Positions 33,067 to 43,031 of a stretch of 64,000 nt of DNA are shown here, one piece after another. The notes beneath the pieces were generated by a model. That model saw only the letters and a list, made by a program, of their open reading frames with translations, had not been told where the DNA came from and did no database searches. Made by a program: the position numbers and the translations under genes. Source of the DNA: Polynucleobacter rarus (lineage in GTDB: Bacteria; Pseudomonadota; Gammaproteobacteria; Burkholderiales; Burkholderiaceae); the NCBI RefSeq assembly GCF_003072505.1, contig NZ_NTGB01000001.1, forward strand, positions 2,607,622 through 2,671,621, written 5' to 3'. Positions within the stretch are counted from its first letter, which is position 1; each line of letters opens with the position of its first letter.

Positions 33067-33897
33067 CTATTGTTCAACGGAAGTCTTCATTTTGGCAATA
33101 GTCAGATGATGCAGATTTAAATCTTCTTGAAAAGCATCTGAGGAAAAATAGCTAAACTCAATTGGTCTCTGACTACCAATCGGATCATTATTGACTACTT
33201 CTATTGCTGGATGACACATAATTAGAGTGTTACTTTTAGCATTCATGAGCCAGGCTCGCATTAATTCTCGGTAGGCTGCCTCATTCACTGCATTAAAACC
33301 ATAAACACCTAAAAAGCCAAAGTTTGAAAGCAATTTATAGGTTTTAAGTAAAGAGTAAAAACTCCTTCCACCCAGCACTTCTAGAACAAAAGCCTTAGAG
33401 ACTTGAGGTATGTTGCTGCTATTATCTGGACGTAATGTATTACGAATCCAAGGTAAGGAACGACTTGAATAACGTTTTAATACTTCATCTAGGACGATTT
33501 TCCCAATCTTAGGAAATTGGTGAACATGTTGATGTCCATCAATATAGTCTGGCATAAAACCGTAAGTATCTTCAAATCTTGTGAGTTGTAATTGAAAAGC
33601 TTGCTTAATTTCAATAGGATTTAATAAACCAAGTTGACTTAAAACAATCCAATGATAAAGAGGCTTGATATTTTGTTGAGTGGCCTTTGGAAAGGCGAGG
33701 GTTAAATTAAAGTGTAAACCGACTTCAAGACCTTCCTTATGGGCATTTTGTAAAGTCAAAACTGAGGAAGCAACATGAGGACCATCAATTAAAACACTCG
33801 TGGCAGATAAGCGTTGTTGATAGAACAGACTAAAGACCGCTTCATTAATTAAAGGATCCTGGCCAAAATCATCTGCGCAGAGTTGAATCGTATTCAT
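33067..33897 (-). CDS. YdjC/ChbG-family carbohydrate deacetylase (HpnK/NaxD-like)
   Basis: Metal-dependent deacetylase of 276 residues. Family metal motifs are CADDFG near the N-terminus, GLHFNLT, and DGHQHVHQFP, with a late LIMCHPA. Relatives include ChbG, HpnK and NaxD; NaxD deacetylates a lipid-linked N-acetylhexosamine before its transfer to lipid A. Here the gene is joined (one-base overlap) to GtrA-like and GtrB-like genes and lies near a GT39 transferase gene, which favours a NaxD-like role. That role is inferred from context. Confidence 0.8.
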   Translation of the reverse strand: MNTIQLCADDFGQDPLINEAVFSLFYQQRLSATSVLIDGPHVASSVLTLQNAHKEGLEVGLHFNLTLAFPKATQQNIKPLYHWIVLSQLGLLNPIEIKQAFQLQLTRFEDTYGFMPDYIDGHQHVHQFPKIGKIVLDEVLKRYSSRSLPWIRNTLRPDNSSNIPQVSKAFVLEVLGGRSFYSLLKTYKLLSNFGFLGVYGFNAVNEAAYRELMRAWLMNAKSNTLIMCHPAIEVVNNDPIGSQRPIEFSYFSSDAFQEDLNLHHLTIAKMKTSVEQ

Positions 33898-34298
33898 TAA
33901 GTTAATTTAAAAGCCCAACGTTTTGAAACAACAAAAGTTCCAATCGCAACTAATAAAACAATAATTGGCAAGGCAACGTAATACGGAATATGGAAGAGAT
34001 AAATAGCAATGTAGAAAAAAAACTCATTAAATAGAAAAGAACATACAGAAACTAAAAAATATCTTTTAAGGGAATAAAAAAAAGTTTGATTTGAGTCAGA
34101 AAAAGTTAAATAACGTTGCCCTGAAAAACTAAAGCAAAAGGCAATAAGAAAAGCAAAAATATTGGCAATTAATGCAGGCGTTGCAAACAGTTCAACAAAT
34201 AAAATGACGCTCATAAAATGAATTGCTGCAGCCCCCCCTCCGACTAAAACAAAAAGACTTACTTGAGGGAGTCTACGAATCCAAGGAACTATTGTCAT
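33897..34298 (-). CDS. GtrA-like membrane protein (putative polyprenyl-phosphate sugar flippase)
   Basis: Four-helix membrane protein of 133 residues with the GtrA pattern: LFVLVGGGAAAIHFMSVILF at the start, FLIAFCFSFSGQRYLTF in the middle and a basic C-terminal SKRWAF. Members are thought to move lipid-linked monosaccharides across the inner membrane. It overlaps the glycosyltransferase gene by 26 bp and the deacetylase gene by one base. Confidence 0.85.
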   Translation of the reverse strand: MTIVPWIRRLPQVSLFVLVGGGAAAIHFMSVILFVELFATPALIANIFAFLIAFCFSFSGQRYLTFSDSNQTFFYSLKRYFLVSVCSFLFNEFFFYIAIYLFHIPYYVALPIIVLLVAIGTFVVSKRWAFKLT

Positions 34299-35244
34299 TA
34301 TCTTTAGCGACCAAATAAAGAGGCCTTTGTTTTACTTCATCAAAAATACGTCCAATGTATTCTCCGAGAATACCAATTGATAATAGTTGCACACCAGAAA
34401 ACAGCATTAAAGCTACCGTAATGGTTGGCCAGCCACCGACGGGGTTACCATTAATCAGTGTGTCAAAAGCCACGAAAATGCCATAAGAAATGGCAACTAA
34501 GGAAATAAAGCTTCCAATAAAAGTCCATAGTCTTAAAGGTAAAGTGCTAAATGCTGTAATACCGGACAGGGCTAGTTTAATAAGGCTGGTAATTTTAAAA
34601 CTAGAAACTCCGGAAAAGCGATCGGCAGGAACAAAAGGCAATCCAACAGACTTGAAACCAACCCAAGCATACAAACCCTTCATAAAACGATTGCGTTCGG
34701 GCAAGGTTTTAAGAGCCTCGACTACCTTACGGTCTAGCCAACGAAAATCTCCAGCATTTTGGGGAATAGCGACATCTGTACCAGCACTCATCAAGGAATA
34801 GAAGAAACGGGTACCAAAGCGTTTTAAGAAAGACTCATTACCGCGGTCAACAATGACACCATAAACCATGTCATAACCACTTTGCCAAAGTGCACACATC
34901 TCAGATAATTTATCCATTGGATGTTGGAAATCTGCGTCAATCAATAAAACCGCATCACCACGAGAATAATCAATCCCAGCAGATAACGCGGCTTCTTTAC
35001 CAAAGTTTCTTGAAAAAGCGAGATAACGAATGCCCGATTCTTTGGCTAATTCCATCCCCACTTCATCAGTATTGTCCCGACTCCCGTCATTAATAATGAT
35101 AATCTCATAACGTGAGGTAATGGCGGTAATCGTTGACCTTAAAGCTTCTACAAACTTGATTAAATTCGTCGACTCATTGTAAGCAGGAACAACAACGCTT
35201 AAAGAAAAGTTTTTTAGGCGAGAAGAATTATTAGTCATATTCAA
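34273..35244 (-). CDS. GtrB/ArnC-type polyprenyl-phosphate glycosyltransferase
   Basis: GT2 transferase of 323 residues expected to make an undecaprenyl-phosphate sugar on the cytoplasmic face. The GT-A domain shows VVPAYNES, INDGSRDNT and DADFQHP; two C-terminal membrane helices follow (about 230-255 and 265-290), as in GtrB, DPMS and ArnC. It is the first gene of the minus-strand trio and diverges from the GT39 gene across 64 bp. Confidence 0.88.
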   Translation of the reverse strand: MNMTNNSSRLKNFSLSVVVPAYNESTNLIKFVEALRSTITAITSRYEIIIINDGSRDNTDEVGMELAKESGIRYLAFSRNFGKEAALSAGIDYSRGDAVLLIDADFQHPMDKLSEMCALWQSGYDMVYGVIVDRGNESFLKRFGTRFFYSLMSAGTDVAIPQNAGDFRWLDRKVVEALKTLPERNRFMKGLYAWVGFKSVGLPFVPADRFSGVSSFKITSLIKLALSGITAFSTLPLRLWTFIGSFISLVAISYGIFVAFDTLINGNPVGGWPTITVALMLFSGVQLLSIGILGEYIGRIFDEVKQRPLYLVAKDNDNSSLDS

Positions 35245-35308
35245 ATTTTACAGTTAAACCTATAATTACAGACTATAAATCATTATTAACAGAAAGCCCC
35301 CCTTCCTA

Positions 35309-36949
35309 ATGTTGGAAAAGGTAAAAAATCAAAAAGTCACGATGCAAGCCTGGCAAATTTTTTTGCTAATTTCTTGTATTTGGTTTTTCACCACCCTATT
35401 AATCCGTAAAGCCCCCGAATGGGACAATATGGAAGAGTTGGTTTGGGCAAGTTCATACGAGTGGGGGTATCAAAAACATCCCCCATTACCCTCTTGGCTC
35501 ATTTACCCTTTAACGATGCTTTTTGGGAAGGTAATTTGGCTTCCGTTTGTTTTAGGTTTTACTAGCGTCGTTTTATCTCAATGGATTGTGTATAACTTAT
35601 TCATAAAAATTTGCAAGCAAACGAAAGAATTAGTACCACCTTGGGCACCTCTTGTGTTTGTTTTAACTGGATCATTTATTCTCTATTACACAGTCAGAGG
35701 TGGAGATTACAACCATAATAGTATGCAGCTTTGGTCAATTGCTGCCATGTTTTATTTTTATTATTCAAGCTGGGTTATTGATCGCAAGACTGAATTCGAA
35801 ACCCACCATGAGAAAACGTATTACTTTTATTGGATATTGTTAGGACTTTTTACAGGTCTTGCACTTTTAAGTAAGTACAGTGCCATCGTGCAAATTACTG
35901 TTTTATTCGTACATTTTTTGTTTGAAAAAAGATTTCTAAAAAAGAATGCACTAATAGGCATTTTGATGGCGATTGCATCTTGCCTATTGATCATGTGCCC
36001 ACATTTGTATTGGCTTTACGAGCAGACATCTCTCAATCAGGGACCTCTATTTTACGCTAGAGAGTCATTGGCCGACTCCTCAACTTATGCCGCCAAGCTC
36101 TTTGAACTATTTAACGGCTTTTTATTGACGCAGGCTTTAAGAGTCGCCCCAGTCATCTTAGCCATTTACCTGTTGTTTAGATTAAGTAACAATCAGGATA
36201 AAACGCAACAAACACTTCAGCTAGAACGGGTTTTAAAACCAACCTGGTGGGAATTATTCTCACAAAAGGATCGAATATTTTTAGTTTTTTTTGCGATAGG
36301 ACCAACCGTCGTAGCCCTTTTAATAGGAATTTTATTTGGGCAGAAAATTGAGGCAAAGTGGGCGGTCACTTTTTATTTAGGGTTTGGTATTATTGGAGCT
36401 TTGGTTGCGAGAGAGATTGATTTAAAGTCGTTTATTAAAAAAGTACTATGGTTACACTTGATATTTGCAATGGGCTACGGCCTCATCGTTGGACCAGGAG
36501 CTGATTATTTAGGAAAACAAGGTCGAGGAAATTTTCCTAGTAAAAAACTTGGCGAAGAAATTCATTTGCGTTGGCAAGAAAATAGTGCCATTACCCAAGG
36601 CAAACCAATCACACTAATTGCTGGCGATACTTGGATTATTGGCAATGTGATTATTAATGATACTGTTTCTCGTGGTAGAAATATTAAAGCTTGGATTGAT
36701 GCCAATGATTTAGAGTCACCATGGTTAACTAAAGCCGATAAAAACGCCCCATTGTTGATCCTGATGGACTCTGCTCCAACTCATTCTGGTAAGTGGTGGC
36801 GCGGTGGACACCCCCCCTCCGCTAAGGTGAAAGAGCTATTTGCAAAAGCCCCCGTTAAGGGTGTTGTTTCTATTCCTTGGACAAGTAATAACAATGCCCT
36901 TCCACTCAAAGTACAATGGGCAATTTTGCCGAGTGCGGAGGAGCCTTGA
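35309..36949 (+). CDS. ArnT-like GT39 family lipid-linked-sugar glycosyltransferase
   Basis: Polytopic membrane transferase of 546 residues with about eleven helices and a soluble C-terminal periplasmic domain of some 150 residues. The first loop has the acidic residues typical of ArnT/PMT_2 enzymes (PEWDNMEELVW), and the QKHPPLPSWL segment follows. It should take a sugar from an undecaprenyl carrier and place it on a periplasmic acceptor, plausibly lipid A. Its stop codon overlaps the fmt start (TTGA). Confidence 0.83.
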   Translation: MLEKVKNQKVTMQAWQIFLLISCIWFFTTLLIRKAPEWDNMEELVWASSYEWGYQKHPPLPSWLIYPLTMLFGKVIWLPFVLGFTSVVLSQWIVYNLFIKICKQTKELVPPWAPLVFVLTGSFILYYTVRGGDYNHNSMQLWSIAAMFYFYYSSWVIDRKTEFETHHEKTYYFYWILLGLFTGLALLSKYSAIVQITVLFVHFLFEKRFLKKNALIGILMAIASCLLIMCPHLYWLYEQTSLNQGPLFYARESLADSSTYAAKLFELFNGFLLTQALRVAPVILAIYLLFRLSNNQDKTQQTLQLERVLKPTWWELFSQKDRIFLVFFAIGPTVVALLIGILFGQKIEAKWAVTFYLGFGIIGALVAREIDLKSFIKKVLWLHLIFAMGYGLIVGPGADYLGKQGRGNFPSKKLGEEIHLRWQENSAITQGKPITLIAGDTWIIGNVIINDTVSRGRNIKAWIDANDLESPWLTKADKNAPLLILMDSAPTHSGKWWRGGHPPSAKVKELFAKAPVKGVVSIPWTSNNNALPLKVQWAILPSAEEP

Positions 36950-37935
36950 GGCCTTTAAAAATAGTGTATGCGGGGACGCCAGAGTTTGCAAAAATCATTC
37001 TCAGCAGAATCTTAAATACGCCGCACCAAGTGGTTCTTGTTATGACCCAACCAGATAGACCCTCTGGTAGAGGCCTAAAGATTCATCCAAGTCCAGTAAA
37101 AGAAGTCGCCCTTGATAAGAATATTTCATTATTACAACCCACTTCTTTAAAACTCGACGGTAAATATCCAGAGGAAGCAGAGCAAGCAAAGACGGTTTTA
37201 GAAGCTTTAGACTTTGATGTAATGGTTGTGGCTGCCTATGGTCTGATTTTGCCGAAATGGTTACTAGATTTAGTAGAGTCAAAATCAACGTTAGGTTGTA
37301 TTAATGTCCATGCATCTTTATTGCCACGTTGGCGCGGTGCAGCACCGATCCACCGTGCAATTTGGAGTGGCGATAAGCAAACAGGTACATGCATCATGAA
37401 AATGGAAGAGGGTTTAGATACTGGTCCTATCATTGCACAAGAAAGTTTAGCAATACAAAACTTCGAAACAACCCAAACATTGCATGATCGCTTGGCATTG
37501 CAGGGAGCAAGGTTATTGAATGAAACTTTGGACCTCATTGCAAGCGGACAAGATTTATTTTTACAGAATCAATCAGAAATAGGCGTTACTTACGCTCAAA
37601 AAATACTCAAAGAGGAAGCGTTAATTGATTGGAATCTGGATGCACAAATTATCGATCGTAAAGTTCGTGCTTTAAATCCAAGCCCAGTAGCATTTACTCA
37701 TTTGATGGCGACGCTTTATAAGCTATGGTTGTGCGAAGACGTTTCTCAAACTTGGGCGCAGCGGCAAACAGGCAAACCGGGAGAGGTTCTAGAAATCAAT
37801 GATTACGGAATTGAAATTGCATGTGGTACGGGTGTGTTGAGAATAATAGAACTCCAAAAAGCAGGGTCAAAAAGAATGAGCGCAAAGCAATTTATCTTAA
37901 CTAATACAATTCAGATTGGCGAGATATTCAATTAA
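36946..37935 (+). CDS. fmt: Methionyl-tRNA formyltransferase
   Basis: Formylates initiator Met-tRNA with 10-formyltetrahydrofolate. Motifs include IVYAGTPEFA at the start, the catalytic HASLLPRWRGAAPIHRAI, and GDKQTG. The TTG at 36946 is chosen because it gives the family N-terminus MRPLKIVYAGTPEFA and follows a GGAGGAG ribosome site. It overlaps the GT39 stop. The product is 329 residues, normal for the family. Confidence 0.95.
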   Translation: MRPLKIVYAGTPEFAKIILSRILNTPHQVVLVMTQPDRPSGRGLKIHPSPVKEVALDKNISLLQPTSLKLDGKYPEEAEQAKTVLEALDFDVMVVAAYGLILPKWLLDLVESKSTLGCINVHASLLPRWRGAAPIHRAIWSGDKQTGTCIMKMEEGLDTGPIIAQESLAIQNFETTQTLHDRLALQGARLLNETLDLIASGQDLFLQNQSEIGVTYAQKILKEEALIDWNLDAQIIDRKVRALNPSPVAFTHLMATLYKLWLCEDVSQTWAQRQTGKPGEVLEINDYGIEIACGTGVLRIIELQKAGSKRMSAKQFILTNTIQIGEIFN

Positions 37936-37987
37936 AAAAATTTGTTATATTGTTAAATATTGATCTACAAAAACGAGAGGAGAGGCA

Positions 37988-38845
37988 ATGTTTAATTTAG
38001 CTAAAACGGCGATATTAATGGCAGTTATTACTGCATTGTTTATCTTTGTTGGGGGTGTATTAGGAGGTGGTCAAGGGCTGATCATCGCTTTTCTATTAGC
38101 TGTTGGCATGAATTTCTTTAGTTATTGGAATTCAGACAAAATGGTTCTCCGAATGGTGGGAGCGAACCCAGTTGATGAATCAAATTATCCAAAATATTAT
38201 CAAATGGTCAGAGAGTTATCACAAAAGGCTGGTTTACCAATGCCGAAGGTGTATATTATCGAAGAGGATGCACCGAATGCTTTTGCCACTGGTAGAAACC
38301 CAGAAAATGCTGCAGTAGCGGCAACTACGGGGATTTTAAGTATTTTGACAGAACGGGAGCTTCGCGGTGTCATGGCACATGAACTCTCCCATGTTAAACA
38401 TCGCGATATTCTCATTTCAACGATTGCTGCAACGATGGCGGGAGCCATTTCAAGCTTGGCAAACTTTGCAATGTTTTTTAGTCCTAAAGACAGTGAAGGA
38501 AGGTCGAATCCAATTGCTGGAATATTAGTCATGTTTTTAGCGCCTTTGGCCGCTAGTCTAATACAAATGACTATTTCAAGAGCCAGAGAATACGAAGCAG
38601 ACCGAGGCGGTGGAGAAATAAGTGGTGATCCAGAAGCCTTAGCAATGGCATTAAGAAAAATTGAGAACTATGTTAAGGGTATTCCTTTTCAGGCGATTGA
38701 GGAGCATCCTGCCGTTGCACAAATGATGATTATGAATCCTCTATCCGCTGGCGGTTTACGTGGATTATTTTCAACCCATCCTGACACGGAAGAACGAGTC
38801 AGAAAACTTTTACAAATGTCCAAAACAGGAATCTATCCAAATTAG
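37988..38845 (+). CDS. htpX: Membrane zinc metalloprotease HtpX
   Basis: Heat-shock-type M48 protease of the inner membrane that degrades misfolded membrane proteins. Two N-terminal helices precede the metal motif [10 protein letters not shown], with two further helices and the third zinc ligand in [15 protein letters not shown]. The length of 285 residues is standard. A strong GAGAGGAGAGG ribosome site lies just upstream. Confidence 0.96.
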   Translation: MFNLAKTAILMAVITALFIFVGGVLGGGQGLIIAFLLAVGMNFFSYWNSDKMVLRMVGANPVDESNYPKYYQMVRELSQKAGLPMPKVYIIEEDAPNAFATGRNPENAAVAATTGILSILTERELRGVMAHELSHVKHRDILISTIAATMAGAISSLANFAMFFSPKDSEGRSNPIAGILVMFLAPLAASLIQMTISRAREYEADRGGGEISGDPEALAMALRKIENYVKGIPFQAIEEHPAVAQMMIMNPLSAGGLRGLFSTHPDTEERVRKLLQMSKTGIYPN

Positions 38846-40167
38846 TGAATAAGGCAAAAATAACACCCCAACCCGAGTTAAGCAAGGTACCTAATGAGTT
38901 AAAAGGAGCTAACCTTAGTCAAATCCTGCAATATTCCGCCGATGCATTAAATGCTTTAGAAATGGGCACCACCTTGACAGAGAGTTTTGTTAATCTGCCA
39001 AAGGAATTACGCTCTGCAGTCCAGAGCTTCACTTTCACTACCCTACGTCATAAAGCACGCTTGCTACATGTAATTTATGAGTTTATTAATAAAGAGCCTG
39101 AGATCGAAGTAGAAAATCTGCTACTAGTTGCAGCAAGCGTATTACTACCGGACTCTCCTAATCAGTACAACTCGCATACCTTAGTCAATGAAGCGGTGAA
39201 TGCTGCTACTTTATCTACCAAAACACAATTTGCCAAAGGCATGATTAATGCCGTGATGAGGCGTTGCGTTGAAAATCCACAATTATTTATTGGACCAGTT
39301 AATGATGATGTTCCGTATTATCAACAGTGGTGGATTAAACGTTTGAAAAGAGCCTATCCAAAAGATTGGCGAAGTATTTTGGAAACGAATCTGCATGAAC
39401 CAGGCTTTTATTTGCGTGTTAATACCTCAAAAATTACAAAGCAAGAATACCAAGACTTACTTCAAAGTGAGAGTATTGAGACTGTCGATATTCCCATTGA
39501 GTTTTTGAAGTTGGCGCCAGAAGCGATTCGATTGGCGCATTCGACACCCGTTCAGCAACTACCGGGATATGATTTAGGTTACTTTAGTATCCAAGACTTG
39601 GGTGCTCAATTTTCTGCCCATTTATTGCCGTTAAAACCCGATCAAATAGTCTTAGACGCTTGCTGTGCGCCAGGTGGTAAAACTACCCATTTATTAGAAT
39701 TAAATACAATTCATTTAAATAGCCTTGAATTAGATGCGTCTAGATTAACCAGAGTCCAGGAAAACTTAAGTCGACTTGGGCTTTCATCTAACTTAGTTCA
39801 AGGAGATGCTTGTGATTTATCAACTTGGTGGAATGGGGAGAGTTTTGATGCGGTCTTAGCCGATGTCCCCTGTTCCGCAAGTGGGATTGTGAGAAGGCAT
39901 CCAGATATTTTAGAATTGAGAAGGGACGAAGATTTTCAACAACTGTCGATTACCCAAAAGAAAATCTTAGGAAATTTGTGGACGGTTCTAAAACCAGGAG
40001 GTGTCCTCCTGTATGTGACGTGCTCTATCTTTCCTGATGAAGGTGAGAATCAGTTGCAATGGTTAATGAAAAAATTTGATGACGCAATAAGATTAGATTG
40101 TTTAGGGCAACTCTTGCCTAATGAATGGCATGACGGCTTCTTCTACGGGTTACTACAAAAAAAATAA
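38845..40167 (+). CDS. rsmB: 16S rRNA (cytosine-967-C5)-methyltransferase
   Basis: Methylates C967 of 16S rRNA. An N-terminal NusB-like helical domain precedes the SAM domain with DACCAPGGKTTHLLEL. The two catalytic cysteines are in DVPCSASGIVRRHPD and VTCSIFPDEGE. A GTG start at 38845 overlaps the htpX stop by one base. The 440-residue product matches the family. Confidence 0.95.
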   Translation: MNKAKITPQPELSKVPNELKGANLSQILQYSADALNALEMGTTLTESFVNLPKELRSAVQSFTFTTLRHKARLLHVIYEFINKEPEIEVENLLLVAASVLLPDSPNQYNSHTLVNEAVNAATLSTKTQFAKGMINAVMRRCVENPQLFIGPVNDDVPYYQQWWIKRLKRAYPKDWRSILETNLHEPGFYLRVNTSKITKQEYQDLLQSESIETVDIPIEFLKLAPEAIRLAHSTPVQQLPGYDLGYFSIQDLGAQFSAHLLPLKPDQIVLDACCAPGGKTTHLLELNTIHLNSLELDASRLTRVQENLSRLGLSSNLVQGDACDLSTWWNGESFDAVLADVPCSASGIVRRHPDILELRRDEDFQQLSITQKKILGNLWTVLKPGGVLLYVTCSIFPDEGENQLQWLMKKFDDAIRLDCLGQLLPNEWHDGFFYGLLQKK

Positions 40168-40748
40168 TGAATTTTTGGCGAAAACAACTTTTAATAATAC
40201 TAGCTCTGATTTTAGGATTAATCAGCGTACAAGTATTTGCTGAAGGGATTAAGCTAAGACAAATACAATTTGATCCTGCAGAATCTAATTGGGTATTAAA
40301 TGCTTCTTACCAGATAGACTTACCGTCGGAACTGGGTGATGCGGTAAGAAAAGGCGTTACTTTTCATTTTTTAGTCGAATTCGAGGTTACAAGAGGTCGT
40401 TGGTATTGGTTTGAAGAGCGACCCATTCAAGTAATGAAAAACATTCGACTGTCTTATCAACCACTAACTCAACAATATCGAATCAATGGCGGTGGCTTAA
40501 CCATTTCAACTAGTACTTTGGAGGAAGCCCTCTTACAATTGGGATCCATTGGTGGATGGCAGGTAGCGGACCTTGTGGCACTAGATAATAATAAAACCTA
40601 CCAAGGGATTATTCGGATGCGCCTAGACTTAAGCCAATTACCAAAACCATTCCAAATAAATGCCTTAAACGCTAGAGAATGGAATCTTTCCAGTGAAAAA
40701 CATGCGTTCTCATTTACGCCGCACTATCGAATACCAAATAGTAAATGA
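40167..40748 (+). CDS. DUF4390 family protein (exported)
   Basis: A 193-residue protein with an N-terminal signal or anchor helix (LLIILALILGLISVQVFAEG) and a predicted beta-rich body containing FEVTRGRWYWFEE and ALLQLGSIGGWQVAD, matching DUF4390. The family is found next to rsmB and NtrY-like kinase genes in betaproteobacteria and has no established function. It overlaps both neighbours by 1-4 bp, so it belongs to the same transcript. Confidence 0.82.
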   Translation: MNFWRKQLLIILALILGLISVQVFAEGIKLRQIQFDPAESNWVLNASYQIDLPSELGDAVRKGVTFHFLVEFEVTRGRWYWFEERPIQVMKNIRLSYQPLTQQYRINGGGLTISTSTLEEALLQLGSIGGWQVADLVALDNNKTYQGIIRMRLDLSQLPKPFQINALNAREWNLSSEKHAFSFTPHYRIPNSK

Positions 40749-42970
40749 AGAGACTAAAAACCCCCATTACCAACCAGTCATTTAATGGTCAATACCGAAT
40801 AAAGCGGGATTTAATAGCTTTTATTGTTGTTGTTGTGATACTAGCCATTCTTTTGATTGGTCTGCTAACGGGAATTAGCGCAGACGCACAAATTTTAGGT
40901 CAATATTTTGTTTGGTTATATACAGCCAATATCATTATTGGGGTAGCACTTTTATTGTTAATTATTGGCTTAGTCGTAACTTTAACTATCCGGTGGCGAC
41001 AACGCTATTTTGGTACTAGATTAATTGCTAAGTTGGCTATGATTTTTGGATTAGTTGGCGTGTTACCAGGGGCAATTTTATATTCTGTATCACTTCAATT
41101 TGTCGGTAGAAGTATTGAATCTTGGTTTGATCTGAATGTGGAATCAGCCCTTGATGCCGGCTTGAGTTTGGGAAGAAATTCTTTTGAGATGGGCCAAAGG
41201 GATTTTTTGAATACCGGCCTCACAATTATTCCGAGATTATCAACCGACAATTTCAGTGAAGCGCAGCAAAATTTACTATGTAAAGAGTTTGAACTACTAG
41301 GTATAGAAATACTCAACGAACAAGGTTCTCAACTATTAACTAAACCATGTACTTCAGAGGCTTTAATTGAAAATTACGCGTATGTTGATGCGTTACCTTT
41401 CTTAAAAAGAGACGGCAAGGTTGCGTTGGTTGATGACTTTGGAGGTGGAAAAGGAGTAGATAATTATCGCTATATTGCTCTATATCAACTACAAAATAAA
41501 AAAATAATTAAATTAACCAAAAAAATACCAATTGAATTGGCTGAAAATGCAAAAATTATTCAAAATGCTTATAGTGAGTATCAAGAAAAGTCATTAAGTC
41601 GCGTTGGTTTGCGCAAAATGTATATCGGTTCATTAACCTTAACAATGTTTATTGCACTTTTTTTAGCTATAACCTTAGCGCTAATTTTAGGTCGTCAATT
41701 GGCACAACCCTTGTTATTGTTGTTAAGAGGAACTCAAGCTGTAGCACAAGGTGATTTATCACCCAAACCTGAAATTAATTCGAATGATGAATTGGGCATG
41801 TTAACTCGTCAATTTAACAATATGACGAGACAGCTAAGAGAAACTCGCCAATCACTTCAAGAGTCAAAGGATTTTTCTGAATCAGTTCTCACTAATTTGA
41901 CAGCAGGTGTTTGTGTTTTTGATCAAGATTTCCATTTACTTGTAGCCAATGAGGGTGCCAAAAGAATTTTAGAGCGTGACTTAAACCATGTAATAGGTAA
42001 GACAATGAGCTCGATTCCGGAATTATTGTTTTTTGAGACAAATATTAAAGAAGCTTTTAAAGCAAATTTAATTTCTATTGGCGGTGAAGATGGTCTCAAT
42101 TCAAGCACAGGCACTCAACCCTCTTGGCAAAGGCAGCTTTCTTTATACGACAATACTCTTGATGGGGATAAAACGACCCCTACGCTACTGACTAGAGGAA
42201 CAGAGTTGATTGGTAAACAATATATTATTGTCTTTGATGATATTACCGAAGTCATCACTGCTCAACGAGCGCTAGCCTGGGGTGAGGTTGCACAGCGCTT
42301 AGCGCACGAAATAAAAAATCCATTAACCCCCATTCAGTTATCGGCTGAAAGAATTTACCAAAAACTAGCTGGAACAATTCCAACTGAGCAAGAGGATATT
42401 GTTGCAAAGTTAACGAATACAATTATTCATCAAGTTCAAGCCATGAAGACAATGGTAAATAATTTTAGAGACTTTGGGAAAAAACAAACTCCAAATATGC
42501 AAGAAATTGACTTGAATCAATTGATCAATCAAATTATGGGACTTTATGAAAATAATCATATTGAATTAAAGTTAGATTTAGATTGTCCTCATATTGTGGG
42601 TGATTCTACCCAGCTCAGACAAGTAGTTCATAACATCCTTCAAAACGCCTTGGATGCTGCAACAGAAATACACTCTGAACCAGAAATTGAAATAAAAACA
42701 GAAACAGTAAATCACGCAGACCATTTAGGGAATATTGAAAAATTAGTAAGGTTATCGGTCGCTGATAATGGTCCAGGATTCTCACCCCGAATCCTTAGCA
42801 GAGCTTTTGAGCCGTACATTACTTCGAAATCAAAAGGAACTGGTTTGGGGCTTGCTGTTGTAAAGAAAATTGTTGATGAGCATGGAGCAAGAATAGAGTT
42901 AAAAAATAGAATGAGGAAAGAAGTGATTCGTGGGGCAAGGATTTCAATACTGTTTCAGAAATTGGCATAA
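40745..42970 (+). CDS. NtrY-like membrane sensor histidine kinase
   Basis: Sensor kinase of 741 residues. It has two to three N-terminal membrane helices, a periplasmic segment, another helix near residue 310, a HAMP region (LARPLLLLLRGTQAVAQGD-like, about 325-375), a PAS-like domain (about 380-490), and a HisKA domain with phospho-acceptor His521 in RLAHEIKNPLTP. The ATPase domain has NILQNALDAA, DNGPGF and GTGLGLAVVKKI. Together with the downstream regulator it forms an NtrYX-like pair; the signal is unknown. Confidence 0.88.
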   Translation: MKRLKTPITNQSFNGQYRIKRDLIAFIVVVVILAILLIGLLTGISADAQILGQYFVWLYTANIIIGVALLLLIIGLVVTLTIRWRQRYFGTRLIAKLAMIFGLVGVLPGAILYSVSLQFVGRSIESWFDLNVESALDAGLSLGRNSFEMGQRDFLNTGLTIIPRLSTDNFSEAQQNLLCKEFELLGIEILNEQGSQLLTKPCTSEALIENYAYVDALPFLKRDGKVALVDDFGGGKGVDNYRYIALYQLQNKKIIKLTKKIPIELAENAKIIQNAYSEYQEKSLSRVGLRKMYIGSLTLTMFIALFLAITLALILGRQLAQPLLLLLRGTQAVAQGDLSPKPEINSNDELGMLTRQFNNMTRQLRETRQSLQESKDFSESVLTNLTAGVCVFDQDFHLLVANEGAKRILERDLNHVIGKTMSSIPELLFFETNIKEAFKANLISIGGEDGLNSSTGTQPSWQRQLSLYDNTLDGDKTTPTLLTRGTELIGKQYIIVFDDITEVITAQRALAWGEVAQRLAHEIKNPLTPIQLSAERIYQKLAGTIPTEQEDIVAKLTNTIIHQVQAMKTMVNNFRDFGKKQTPNMQEIDLNQLINQIMGLYENNHIELKLDLDCPHIVGDSTQLRQVVHNILQNALDAATEIHSEPEIEIKTETVNHADHLGNIEKLVRLSVADNGPGFSPRILSRAFEPYITSKSKGTGLGLAVVKKIVDEHGARIELKNRMRKEVIRGARISILFQKLA

Positions 42971-43031
42971 CTTGAGAAATGAATTATTTGTATTTATGAC
43001 GTACTAAAATTGTTTTACAGGAAGAAAAAGA

